Assembly: GCF_014397005.1 (NCBI RefSeq)
Contig: NZ_JACGWS010000001.1
Span: forward strand, 558,001 to 622,000
Length of the DNA: 64,000 nt
Origin: Kordia aestuariivivens
Lineage (GTDB): Bacteria; Bacteroidota; Bacteroidia; Flavobacteriales; Flavobacteriaceae
Direction: 5' to 3'
This document shows positions 24,264 through 31,814 of the stretch, piece by piece (within the stretch, counting starts at the first letter, position 1; the number at the start of each line of letters is the position of its first letter). The notes beneath the pieces were generated by a model, which was not told the origin of the DNA, did not search any database, and saw only the letters and a program-made list of their open reading frames with translations. The translations under genes were made by a program, and so were the position numbers.

Positions 24264-25964
24264 TCAGTTATTTATTTTTTTTATAAAATAAGAAACATTT
24301 AAGGTTGTTTTTTTACGAAATGCTTTTGTAAAAGATTCTGTGTTGGTAAAACCCACCTCTTCTGCAATTGCCTTTATGGTGTAATTTCGAAATTTTTTAT
24401 CATTTTGCAGTTTATGTATTGCATAATCAACTCTTAAATCGTTTATATAATTTTGAACATTTTTATTTTTTTCATGATTGATTACTTTAGACACATACCT
24501 ACTATTTATTTCTATTCTTTTAGCTAGATCATTTAATGTTAATTTAGGTGCTAAATATCCTTTTTCTCTCTCAAAAATATCAAGACCTTTTAATACTATA
24601 TCAATAATTTCCTTATCAATACCTAGTGATTCATTATTCGTTTTTTTAATTGCGTTTTTAGGATCTTTATTTTGTTGCTCTAATGATGAAATAATTTCTA
24701 AATATCGCTGCTCATTCTTCTTTTTTCTATTGATAATTAATAATGTAACTATTAATAAAATAATAGAAAAAATTATTACTAATAAAATAATGTATTTGTA
24801 AGAATTATTTTTTCTACCTAATGCATCTATTATTTCCTTTTTTTCTTCAATCAGCTTTGGAGTATCATACTCCTTATGAAATGTATTTAAAAGACCTTTG
24901 TGTTCCAAATCCAAAATACTGTCAACCTTTAAAAGTCTGTTCAAGTAGTATAATTGTTCTTTTAGATTATTCTTTTTTTTGTAGTACTTTATAAGACTTT
25001 CATAAGCAGATCTAGGCTTATTAAGAACATATTCTGTATTAGTATAAATACTATCTACTTTTTTGAAGTAGCTAATAGCTTTATCTGTGTTATTATTAAT
25101 TTCGGATATCCTTCCTAAAAAAAAGTAGACAATAGATAAATTAATATCCTTTTTTTCCCTTAAAAAAGGAATTGTTTTTAAAAGGCTATCTTTTGATGCA
25201 CTATAATTATTTCTGTAAAAATGATTACCACCTTCTAGTTGCGTAAAATATAATTCATTAAATCTTTCATTTTCTCTAGCAAGAAGATATCCTTCTTCAT
25301 TGGCTATTGAAGCTAAATCATTCATTCCGTTAGCTACATAAACAATAGACAAATCATGTAATGAGATTATGTAACTAAGTTTATTATTTTCTTCATTAAT
25401 ATTCTCTTTCTCGTAGGCAAAACTTTCTTTTATAATTTTGAGAGCATCTTCATGATTTCCAACTCTCAATTTTAGCATACCTATTATATGGCGAACAGAC
25501 ATATATGATTTCTCATCATCCAATATTGTATACAATTCATCAGATTTTATATAGTATTTTAAAGCATCGTCATATAATTTATGATCTTTAAAAAGTTGTG
25601 CCTTAAAAAAGTATCCCTCAGCTTCCAAGTTTAAATTATCAATCATTTTTGATAAAACAATACAACTATCTATATCAGATAACCCATTTTCTAAACCTCT
25701 CTGATTTGACCTACATAATCGTATATAACTATTTATAATAGCAACCGTATCCTTATCTTTTCTTGCCTTACTTAAAGTGTAATTTGCTATAATATTTGCT
25801 TTAGTCAAATCCCCTTTATCAAACGAATTATAGAAAATGGATTTTAAATCTGCATGATTTTTCCCTTTTAAAATACTGTCAATAACTAACGTGTTCTCTT
25901 GAGCTGAAGAGTTTGAAAAAACCAGTAGAGAAATAAGAATAAGAAAAAGTCTATAATTACCCAT
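24264..25964 (-). CDS. Membrane-spanning TPR-AraC family transcriptional regulator, cassette 2
   Basis: 566 aa with the same plan as 6141-7838: signal peptide (YRLFLILISLLVFSNSSAQ), helical TPR-like region to about residue 375 (for example AEGYFFKAQLFKDHKLYDDALKYYIK), one membrane span (YIILLVIIFSIILLIVTLLII), linker, and a C-terminal AraC double HTH (NSRYVSKVINHEKNKNVQNY; IRAI-type second helix seen as IKAIAEEVGFTNTESFTKAF). It lies 115 bases upstream of the Cys-rich peptide on the same strand. The sensor region differs more from the 6141 copy than the HTH does, in line with a different ligand for each cassette. Likely activator of the 24148-17725 operon. Confidence 0.9.
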   Translation of the reverse strand: MGNYRLFLILISLLVFSNSSAQENTLVIDSILKGKNHADLKSIFYNSFDKGDLTKANIIANYTLSKARKDKDTVAIINSYIRLCRSNQRGLENGLSDIDSCIVLSKMIDNLNLEAEGYFFKAQLFKDHKLYDDALKYYIKSDELYTILDDEKSYMSVRHIIGMLKLRVGNHEDALKIIKESFAYEKENINEENNKLSYIISLHDLSIVYVANGMNDLASIANEEGYLLARENERFNELYFTQLEGGNHFYRNNYSASKDSLLKTIPFLREKKDINLSIVYFFLGRISEINNNTDKAISYFKKVDSIYTNTEYVLNKPRSAYESLIKYYKKKNNLKEQLYYLNRLLKVDSILDLEHKGLLNTFHKEYDTPKLIEEKKEIIDALGRKNNSYKYIILLVIIFSIILLIVTLLIINRKKKNEQRYLEIISSLEQQNKDPKNAIKKTNNESLGIDKEIIDIVLKGLDIFEREKGYLAPKLTLNDLAKRIEINSRYVSKVINHEKNKNVQNYINDLRVDYAIHKLQNDKKFRNYTIKAIAEEVGFTNTESFTKAFRKKTTLNVSYFIKKINN

Positions 25965-26012
25965 AATAATATTTAAACGAGGTCTGATAAATAAATCATT
26001 TTAGGAAAAGCA

Positions 26013-26060
26013 TTTCTATAATTCATGAATATAGCTTTCTATATTCATGAATTATAGAAA
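26013..26060. promoter_or_regulatory. Perfect 22-bp inverted repeat upstream of the cassette 2 regulator
   Basis: Left arm 26013-26034 begins TTTCTATAATTCATG; the right arm 26039-26060 is its exact complement, separated by 4 bases. It lies 49 bases before the regulator's start codon. As RNA it would be a very stable hairpin in the 5' UTR; as DNA a large dyad. No T-run follows. The rest of 25965-26232 shows no gene. Confidence 0.6.
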
Positions 26061-26232
26061 CACACTACTTGATTTGCTAAATTTCCTAACTTACATTTAC
26101 ATCATCAAAAAAATCTGACAACTAAAATAGGAGTTTAAATTTAACAAGCGAAATCTTATAATAAAAACTTCTGCCTACAAAACTCAGATTTATAACATAA
26201 AGCATAACACTAATTTAAAAAAAACAGCTAAC

Positions 26233-26346
26233 ATGTCATTAGAAAGTTTAATCAATATTGAATTTACAAGATATATAAAAGTACTATTTAGTAGAACTGC
26301 TAGAACTGCTAGAACTGCTAGCACCGACGAACAAACGGGCGTATGA
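26233..26346 (+). CDS. Small ORF ahead of the HTH-like gene
   Basis: 37 codons from the ATG at 26233: MSLESLINIEFTRYIKVLFS, then RTARTARTAS from a 9-bp tandem repeat (AGAACTGCT, 26293-26321), ending TDEQTGV. Its TGA overlaps the start of the next gene (GTATGA), and the end matches the ORF at 8033-8221. Possibly a translational coupler; as a protein it is poorly supported. Confidence 0.35.
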   Translation: MSLESLINIEFTRYIKVLFSRTARTARTASTDEQTGV

Positions 26347-26627
26347 TACACAAGGAACAACGCAAAAAGCTCAAAAAGGTGTTGGGATATCACTACACAA
26401 AAGGTGTGCTAAAAATTTTAAAAGAGAAAAAGATAACCACTAGAAAAGGTACACCTTATGGATCTTCAATGATTCGGAATGTATTTACGGGTCTTAACGA
26501 AAATAAAGACATTGAAAATGCAATAATGGAACTTTTTATTCAAACTCAAGAAGACACTAAAAAAACCTTTGAAAAAAGAAACCAAATACTAGGTTTAGCG
26601 GGTTCAGAAAACAATACTAGCGGTTAA
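26343..26627 (+). CDS. Small HTH-like DNA-binding protein
   Basis: 94 aa, basic N-terminal half: KLKKVLGYHYTKGVLKILKE, then a second helix pair SSMIRNVFTGLNENKDIENA. The layout (helix, turn, recognition-like helix with R-N-V-F-x-G) is like small phage-type repressors; the family name is unknown to me. A frameshifted copy is at 8218-8483. Both copies precede a hairpin, a conserved leader and an exported-protein gene. The gene's last codons already fall in register with the 21-bp repeat array (GGTT at 26601 and 26622), so array and gene overlap. It may bind the array or the leader; this is inference. Confidence 0.7.
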   Translation: MIHKEQRKKLKKVLGYHYTKGVLKILKEKKITTRKGTPYGSSMIRNVFTGLNENKDIENAIMELFIQTQEDTKKTFEKRNQILGLAGSENNTSG

Positions 26628-26887
26628 ATATAGTTGACTTGGGGTTGTACAAAGAATGTTTCGGGTTAGATAAAGAATATTTGGGGTTGATTATAGAAAT
26701 TATGAGGTTCGGTAAGGGCTAATACCCCCCTAAACAACCCCAAATATTAGTTACTGAACCCCAAATATTGGTTACTGAACCTAAAATATGCTTCAATGAA
26801 TCAAAAAGAGATACTTGTAAATGGGGTACATTATATTATTGAACCGTCTTTTATGATAATTCAACCGAAAAGAGATATTACTGAACC
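26601..26887. repeat. Opposed 21-bp-phased GGTT/AACC repeat array
   Basis: GGTT starts at 26601, 26622, 26643, 26664, 26685 and 26706 (exact 21-base steps). After a centre with CGGTAAGGGCTAATACCC the motif flips: AACC (or AATC/AATG) at 26736, 26757, 26778, 26799, 26820, 26842, 26863 and 26884. Between anchors the sequence is AT-rich and only loosely conserved (CAAATATTRGTTACTG). The spacing equals two helical turns, so all anchors face one side of the DNA. A second array of the same design is at 57075-57318. No known element class recognised. Confidence 0.8.
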
Positions 26888-26901
26888 CGAAAAGACATAA
26901 A

Positions 26902-26929
26902 AAAGCTTCTACTAGAAATAGAAGCTTTA
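26902..26929. terminator. Hairpin terminator
   Basis: AAAGCTTCTA / TAGAAGCTTT with a short loop after an A-run, between the repeat array and the conserved leader. Confidence 0.6.
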
Positions 26930-27083
26930 AATAAACAAATAAGCATTCGCCTACTTGAAGTGGAAATCAAAGATAAGTATTTTTTTAATACGCATCACGG
27001 CAAATGTTTATGGAGTGTGCTAATCACTTTAAAACAGTCGTGGAAGCCGAAAGACGAATGAGTAGGCAGATATTAAAAATTAA
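26927..27083 (+). ncRNA. Conserved structured leader (candidate cis-regulatory RNA), copy b
   Basis: Shares with 8573-8805 the ordered blocks AATAAACAAATAA, ATCAAAGATA, TATTTTTTTAA, ATCACGGCAAATGTTTAT, and GAAGCCGAAAGACG with GAGTAGG before the start codon. GCCTACTT and GAGTAGGC inside the leader can pair. It precedes the lipoprotein gene at 27087. Confidence 0.4.
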
Positions 27084-27086
27084 CCA

Positions 27087-29006
27087 ATGATGAAACAACA
27101 AAAAATAATTTTTAAACTACTAATGTTATTAACGTTAGTTTTAACTTTCTATAATTGTGAAAAAGACACTATTGTAGAAGTTAACGATGAAGCCATCATC
27201 GAAAATATCAATCAAGAATCATTATTCTCATTGAGGCTTGTATATGATGATGTAATACAAGATGATCTACTTTTAACGGACGCTTTAAGAAAGTTTTCAG
27301 AAAGGAGAACAAATAGTTTTTCTGAGAATGTAAATAATTCCCAATATGATTTTACGATCAACACCGAAGTAGCAAAATATGCAGAAAAAACCGACGGAAG
27401 CCTTTATTCTTACACATTCAGAGTTCATAGTGAAAATGATGATGTAAACATATTAAAAAACTTGGTTGTTTCAGTAAACACAGAGACTTCAGAAGTAAAT
27501 ACGGTTTTAATAACGTATCATTTTTCAGAAACACAAAGAAAAGAGTTTTTATACTTTGGTCACGTTAGTACACCTTATGATAAAACGGTTGAATCATTAG
27601 AAGGAGATTTTTCAGATATTTTACCCGAAAATGTAGTACCTCTCCCATGCACATTTGATGTTACGGTATATCATATTACTCCAGACACAGGCGAATCGTT
27701 TATTTTAGAAGATGGCGATACATGTCAACATATTAATCACGAAACAGGAGACTCGGGATGTGAAGTATATATTTATATTCATGTAGATTGTCCTGACACT
27801 AGTGGAAGTGGGAGTGGCACTGATTCTAATGGTTCAGATACTTCATCAGATCCATATAATCCAAACAATACAAGTGGAGGCTCTCAAAACACTACAAATA
27901 ATACTAGAGATGATTCTGATGTTTTAACAACACCTATATTAACTCCATCACAAGTTATTTCAGATTGCATGAATGGAAATTCATTTAATCCACGCTTATC
28001 TGAAGCAGTTTTAACTTGGTTAGAAGAAAATAAACTAGCTACTTTGCCAATAACTGAATATTTAAAAAACGTAGGCTGTAATGAACAAGCTATGGATTTT
28101 ATAGAAGACGCTATTGAAGCAATGATGGGTGATCCTAATTTAACTTTTGAAGACTATATTAGAGAACGAGTTGAAGAAATTTTAGAGGATAGACCTTTTG
28201 GGCTTATTGAAACACCTTGCTCGGAATTACAAAAATGGCAAGCCTTAGCGTTACATAATCCACCACCAAGTGTAATTAACAGAGTGCATGCAATAGATAA
28301 TCAACACACTACCTACTTTACTGATTATGCTATACAGACATTAGAAAATGCTCAAGGACATTTGGTTAACATGGATTATTTTCCTGTTGAAATAACATCA
28401 TTTCCTATTAATCCTTCAACAAATTTACCTTATACACCCGAAGAATTTTTAGCCTATTTTAGATTAAATATAAATTCATTTGTCGATAATAGTTGGGCTA
28501 GATTTGATCCTGTTGTATATCAAGATGGTAGCTTTTCTATTGACGATACGGGTTTATGGAATTCAAATAATCCTTTGACAGCTCTTTTGACACTTGATAT
28601 ACCAGTAGATGAAGGTACTGTAATCGTCAGTGATTATTCTAATTCTAATTTTACTGTGATAACATTAGAAACCCCATGGGATAGTGAACACCCTGTTTCT
28701 GGAGTTAGAGATTTTGGGTTTACACAAACTAATTGGGGAAGTTATGTTTTCTATACAAGAGCAGTAGATAGAATGGCGGATGGTTTGGATTATGCCATAG
28801 CAAATTCACCAATTCCTAACGATGTTGCGTTTTTTGGTTCAGATGCACTTTGGGAAAGTTTTCAAGAAAAATTAAGCACCTTTGTTAATCTTAATGGAGG
28901 AAGTGCAGAAATAGACTATGTAGAAACCTACCGACCAACTTGGGAAAAAATCAAAAAAGTATTGAGGGGAGAAATCTCAATTGATGAGTTAGACTGCTTA
29001 AATTAA
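27087..29006 (+). CDS. Large hypothetical lipoprotein with low-complexity linker
   Basis: 639 aa. Lipoprotein signal (LLMLLTLVLTFYNC, Cys25). Residues 30-230: strand-rich domain. Residues about 235-275: Ser/Gly/Asn/Asp-rich linker (SGSGSGTDSNGSDTSS). Residues 285-385 are helical (SEAVLTWLEENKLATLPITE) and 386-639 form a separate domain with Trp/Tyr/Pro-rich strands, ending EKIKKVLRGEISIDELDCLN. The order lipoprotein anchor, linker, helical region, variable C-terminal domain resembles flavobacterial surface polymorphic toxins, and the next gene encodes a small four-TM protein that could be the immunity partner. No catalytic motif was recognised, so the toxin idea stays speculative. Confidence 0.75.
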   Translation: MMKQQKIIFKLLMLLTLVLTFYNCEKDTIVEVNDEAIIENINQESLFSLRLVYDDVIQDDLLLTDALRKFSERRTNSFSENVNNSQYDFTINTEVAKYAEKTDGSLYSYTFRVHSENDDVNILKNLVVSVNTETSEVNTVLITYHFSETQRKEFLYFGHVSTPYDKTVESLEGDFSDILPENVVPLPCTFDVTVYHITPDTGESFILEDGDTCQHINHETGDSGCEVYIYIHVDCPDTSGSGSGTDSNGSDTSSDPYNPNNTSGGSQNTTNNTRDDSDVLTTPILTPSQVISDCMNGNSFNPRLSEAVLTWLEENKLATLPITEYLKNVGCNEQAMDFIEDAIEAMMGDPNLTFEDYIRERVEEILEDRPFGLIETPCSELQKWQALALHNPPPSVINRVHAIDNQHTTYFTDYAIQTLENAQGHLVNMDYFPVEITSFPINPSTNLPYTPEEFLAYFRLNINSFVDNSWARFDPVVYQDGSFSIDDTGLWNSNNPLTALLTLDIPVDEGTVIVSDYSNSNFTVITLETPWDSEHPVSGVRDFGFTQTNWGSYVFYTRAVDRMADGLDYAIANSPIPNDVAFFGSDALWESFQEKLSTFVNLNGGSAEIDYVETYRPTWEKIKKVLRGEISIDELDCLN

Positions 29007-29023
29007 CAATTAAATTATATGAT

Positions 29024-29446
29024 ATGATAAAAAGTGCAATCCAAATTTTGAAAGTTTCAACACTAATGGGGCTTTTGACTAACATACTAAATGTAACACT
29101 ATTTTCACTATATCCTAAATATTTAGCTAGAGAAGAAATGAATATTGCTACATTAGAAAACGAGTTTGTTTCTGATCTTTTAAATGTAAAATACATCTTG
29201 TTTTATTTAGTATTGTGGATCGTAATTTCGGGGCTATATTATCTAATGGCAAAATTGAGAGTCATTAAACTATATCGTACCATTATTTTGTCAGTATTAT
29301 TTGTTGCTCTAATTGCGGGAACTACTAGCGTGGGTTACATGTTGCATTTATTGGGGTATGTGCTTTTTGTTATTTTTTCTGCGGTAACATTTACAGCTTT
29401 TTATCTATTAATCGAAAAGGAGATTTCAAAAGCTTCTTTTGATTAA
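29024..29446 (+). CDS. Four-TM hypothetical membrane protein (possible immunity partner)
   Basis: 140 aa with four hydrophobic spans (ILKVSTLMGLLTNILNVTLF, ILFYLVLWIVISGLYYLM, TIILSVLFVALIAGTTSVGY, HLLGYVLFVIFSAVTFTAFY) joined by short loops. No motif recognised. It starts 17 bases after the large lipoprotein gene and is followed by a strong terminator, so the two genes form a two-gene transcript. Size, topology and position resemble immunity proteins of secreted toxins, but no direct evidence supports this. Confidence 0.7.
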   Translation: MIKSAIQILKVSTLMGLLTNILNVTLFSLYPKYLAREEMNIATLENEFVSDLLNVKYILFYLVLWIVISGLYYLMAKLRVIKLYRTIILSVLFVALIAGTTSVGYMLHLLGYVLFVIFSAVTFTAFYLLIEKEISKASFD

Positions 29447-29486
29447 GTAAACAACACTAAACAGTTCACTTTTTTTCATGATTACC

Positions 29487-29537
29487 TTAAAAAGCCATGC
29501 TTCTCATAGCATAGCCTGCTATACGCATGGCTTTTTT
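29487..29537 (+). terminator. Strong intrinsic terminator
   Basis: AAAAAGCCATGC and GCATGGCTTTTTTT form the stem, with an inner TAGCA/TGCTA pair in the loop. Ends the lipoprotein/membrane protein transcript. Confidence 0.85.
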
Positions 29538-29579
29538 TAACAACAGATTGCCATTTTTTATTTGAAATAGTAAAAGATA

Positions 29580-29606
29580 GATTCCCGCCTACGCGGGAAT
29601 GACAAA
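29580..29606. repeat. Palindromic repeat unit
   Basis: GATTCCCGCCTACGCGGGAA, the best-formed unit of the dispersed CCCG/CGGG palindrome family. Confidence 0.7.
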
Positions 29607-29630
29607 AAATAATGATAAATACATTTTACA

Positions 29631-30356
29631 ATGAAATTTATATATAATAGCATTCTTATAGTATGTATCTGTGCCATGGGAAATCTACATGCTACTGAAG
29701 ATAATACTCCAAAGACGCTTGAAGTAGCTTTAACGACAGCTAATCAAACTATGGATAGTATTCAAGTTGAAGAAACACACGAAAAATTGGTGGTAGCATT
29801 GCAAGAAAAGCAACAAGCATTTGAAATACGAGTGTATGTATTGGCTGGCATATTATTGTTGTTGGTATTTATATTTGGCATCCTGTGTTTTTTGAATAAA
29901 CGAGGCGACAAACGACTTGAAAAGATTGTTTCGTTACTAGAGAAAAATAAAAGTCAACAAAAAGATAGTGGAGAAAAGAATGCCAAAATTGATGAAGCAA
30001 TTGTTGCTGCCATTTTAGAAAATTTGCAAGCATTTGAAAAAGAAAGAGGGTTTTTAGTTTCAAAAATAACACTGTATGAATTTGCAAAACAACTGCAAAC
30101 GAATACGAAGTATTTATCGAGAGTGATTAATACACATAAGTTAAAATCCTTTCGGAATTATATCAACGATTTACGCGTTCAGTACAGCATTCAAAAATTA
30201 GAGAATAATGCTAATTACCGAAAGTACACGGTAAAAGCCATGGCAAAAGAAGCTGGTTTTACAACCGCCGAATCGTTTACAAAAGCATTTCAGAAGAAAA
30301 CTGGCGAAACCGTTTCGAGTTTTTTAAGGCAAACGAATGAATTACTAAGCGAATAA
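29631..30356 (+). CDS. Membrane-anchored AraC-type regulator without TPR sensor, copy 2
   Basis: 241 aa, paralog of 15807-16541: signal-like start (NSILIVCICAMGNLHA), one membrane span (VYVLAGILLLLVFIFGILCFL) and the same AraC double HTH (NTKYLSRVINTHKLKSFRNY; MAKEAGFTTAESFTKAFQKK). The first 50 codons diverge from copy 1 while the rest is nearly identical, so the DNA-binding specificity should be the same. It lies after the lipoprotein/membrane pair and before the same two tiny membrane proteins as copy 1. Confidence 0.85.
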   Translation: MKFIYNSILIVCICAMGNLHATEDNTPKTLEVALTTANQTMDSIQVEETHEKLVVALQEKQQAFEIRVYVLAGILLLLVFIFGILCFLNKRGDKRLEKIVSLLEKNKSQQKDSGEKNAKIDEAIVAAILENLQAFEKERGFLVSKITLYEFAKQLQTNTKYLSRVINTHKLKSFRNYINDLRVQYSIQKLENNANYRKYTVKAMAKEAGFTTAESFTKAFQKKTGETVSSFLRQTNELLSE

Positions 30357-30366
30357 ATTAGATACA

Positions 30367-30525
30367 ATGAATAACACCATGCATGATTTTAGTTGGCTAT
30401 TATTTTTAGCGCAATTACTCCCAATTTTAAAAATTATTTTTTGGATCGTAGTTGGGTATTACACTATTAAACTTTACAAAGCTATTTTACGATATGTAAC
30501 ACGTTTTGATAGCGATACAGAATAA
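30367..30525 (+). CDS. Small membrane protein, copy 2
   Basis: 52 aa, same protein as 16552-16710 as far as can be read (MNNTMHDFSWLLFLAQ, one TM span, acidic end FDSDTE). It follows the AraC-type gene by 10 bases. Confidence 0.55.
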   Translation: MNNTMHDFSWLLFLAQLLPILKIIFWIVVGYYTIKLYKAILRYVTRFDSDTE

Positions 30526-30906
30526 GTTGGATTGCTGTTTTTTTAGACAGGCAAGGCGGTATGAGGTAAGGTAAGGTTGACCTAGCCGCCTTGTTGTTTA
30601 GATTTCCGTCTTCACGGGAATGACAAAAATCGATTAATAAGATTCCCGTATGCACGGGAAATAAATACGTCTAAACGAAATCAGTTTGGGGAAGCTGAAG
30701 TAATGAGTACATAAAATCAAGAAACTAATGTCAAAACGACTTTGAATTAAGTATAGTGGATTCAATGATTTGAATTTTCTTTATATATGTATGATTTGCT
30801 ATTTAGACAGGAGTAGGGTAGTCTTACGTTGTAAGGCTGCTTTGCTTTTTTTAAAACTAAGATTCCCGCCTGTTGCTGAGTTTATAGAAGTAAGCGGGAA
30901 ATAAAT
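30526..30906. other. Intergenic region: hairpins and palindromic repeats (copy of 16711-17131)
   Basis: No gene. CAAGGCGG / CCGCCTTG stem at 30552-30593, CCCG...CGGG palindromes near 30604-30622, 30640-30662 and 30862-30902, and a 15-bp stem terminator with T-run at 30812-30853. Confidence 0.75.
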
Positions 30907-31020
30907 ATGGAAACAAAACGAATAGTATTCATCAGAGGGTTTGTTGTTGGGTTTTTATCCGCAGCGATATTCTTTGCAGTATTTGTTTTAGTAGGTATCT
31001 TTGTTTTTGTAAAACACTAA
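30907..31020 (+). CDS. Tiny membrane peptide, copy 2
   Basis: 37 aa: METKRIVFIRGFVVGF, then LSAAIFFAVFVLVGIFVFV and KH. Homolog of 17138-17251 with conservative changes only (basic N-terminus, one TM). Probably real but function unknown. Confidence 0.45.
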   Translation: METKRIVFIRGFVVGFLSAAIFFAVFVLVGIFVFVKH

Positions 31021-31099
31021 ATTTGGAACTGTAATAAACCTAGTTTCTGAAACTTCACCACAGAATAAGGTAGGTTGTTAAAATTTAAAAAACTGAATA

Positions 31100-31582
31100 A
31101 TGAAATATCTATTTATTACAATTTGTTCTATACTATTTTTTTCATGCTCACAAAGAATTGATAATTCGCAGGAGTTAATTGAAAATTTTGTAAACAATAT
31201 TTACATGAAAGAGAATGTAAATATAGAAGCAATTCATAAACACATGACAAAAGAATTTATAGAGAAATATAATTCTTTATCAATAGAAAATAAAAAGATT
31301 CATGAGCAATACATAACGGGATTTGCAAAAAAGGTTAGAAAAATTTTATCCAATAATAATAATGAATTTGAGATAATGAGTTTAGAAGAACTCGAAAAAT
31401 CTAAACTTGACTATAAAAAAATAAGTTATATGGGAAATGGTGAAGTATATGGATTCGCTAGTGGAGGTATAAATTTATTTTTTTTCATAATCGAGGGAGA
31501 CAAGATTCATTCTTTTTGTACTGATATATATTTATCCAATAAAGAAGAATTGATTCCATATTTTTTCTTTGAAAAAACATAA
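31100..31582 (+). CDS. Hypothetical lipoprotein
   Basis: 160 aa with a lipoprotein signal (YLFITICSILFFSC, Cys16). The mature domain resembles the NTF2-like fold in outline (a helix-rich N-terminal half with ENFVNNIY and MTKEFIEKY, then strands EVYGFASGGINLFFFIIEGD), but no family is certain. Monocistronic: flanked by an 80-base gap upstream and a terminator at 31688 downstream. Confidence 0.65.
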   Translation: MKYLFITICSILFFSCSQRIDNSQELIENFVNNIYMKENVNIEAIHKHMTKEFIEKYNSLSIENKKIHEQYITGFAKKVRKILSNNNNEFEIMSLEELEKSKLDYKKISYMGNGEVYGFASGGINLFFFIIEGDKIHSFCTDIYLSNKEELIPYFFFEKT

Positions 31583-31687
31583 AAGTGAATCATAAATAAA
31601 AAAATCACTTTAATGAAAGCCTTTATTATAAACAGAGTAATTACCTAGAAACCCTAATAATCGTAAAGCTAAAATTATGCTGAAAGA

Positions 31688-31716
31688 GAAAACCTCGAAT
31701 TAATTTTCGAGGTTTT
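31688..31716. terminator. Bidirectional terminator
   Basis: AAAACCTCGAA / TTCGAGGTTTT with a 6-base loop, between convergent genes (31100-31582 plus, 31815-32492 minus). The rest of 31583-31814 holds TTGTTGCA repeats only. Confidence 0.8.
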
Positions 31717-31814
31717 TGATTTTGTTGCAGTAGTAATGTTCTTTTGTTGCAAGTTGTTGCGTTTTATTGCAAAGTGTTTGTCATCTTATGACAAGAGAAA
31801 GGTTTTGAATTCAA

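Larger units (their letters stand above)
29772..31016. repeat. Large direct duplication, copy 2 (partner 15957-17244)
   Basis: Nearly identical to 15957-17244, same orientation, 13.8 kb apart; recombination between them would delete cassette 2 and the array. Confidence 0.9.

Noticed and set aside
26601-26887. CRISPR array
   Set aside because: Periodic, but the units are only anchored by four bases, are 21 bases long, reverse orientation in the middle and have no constant repeat/spacer split; no cas genes.
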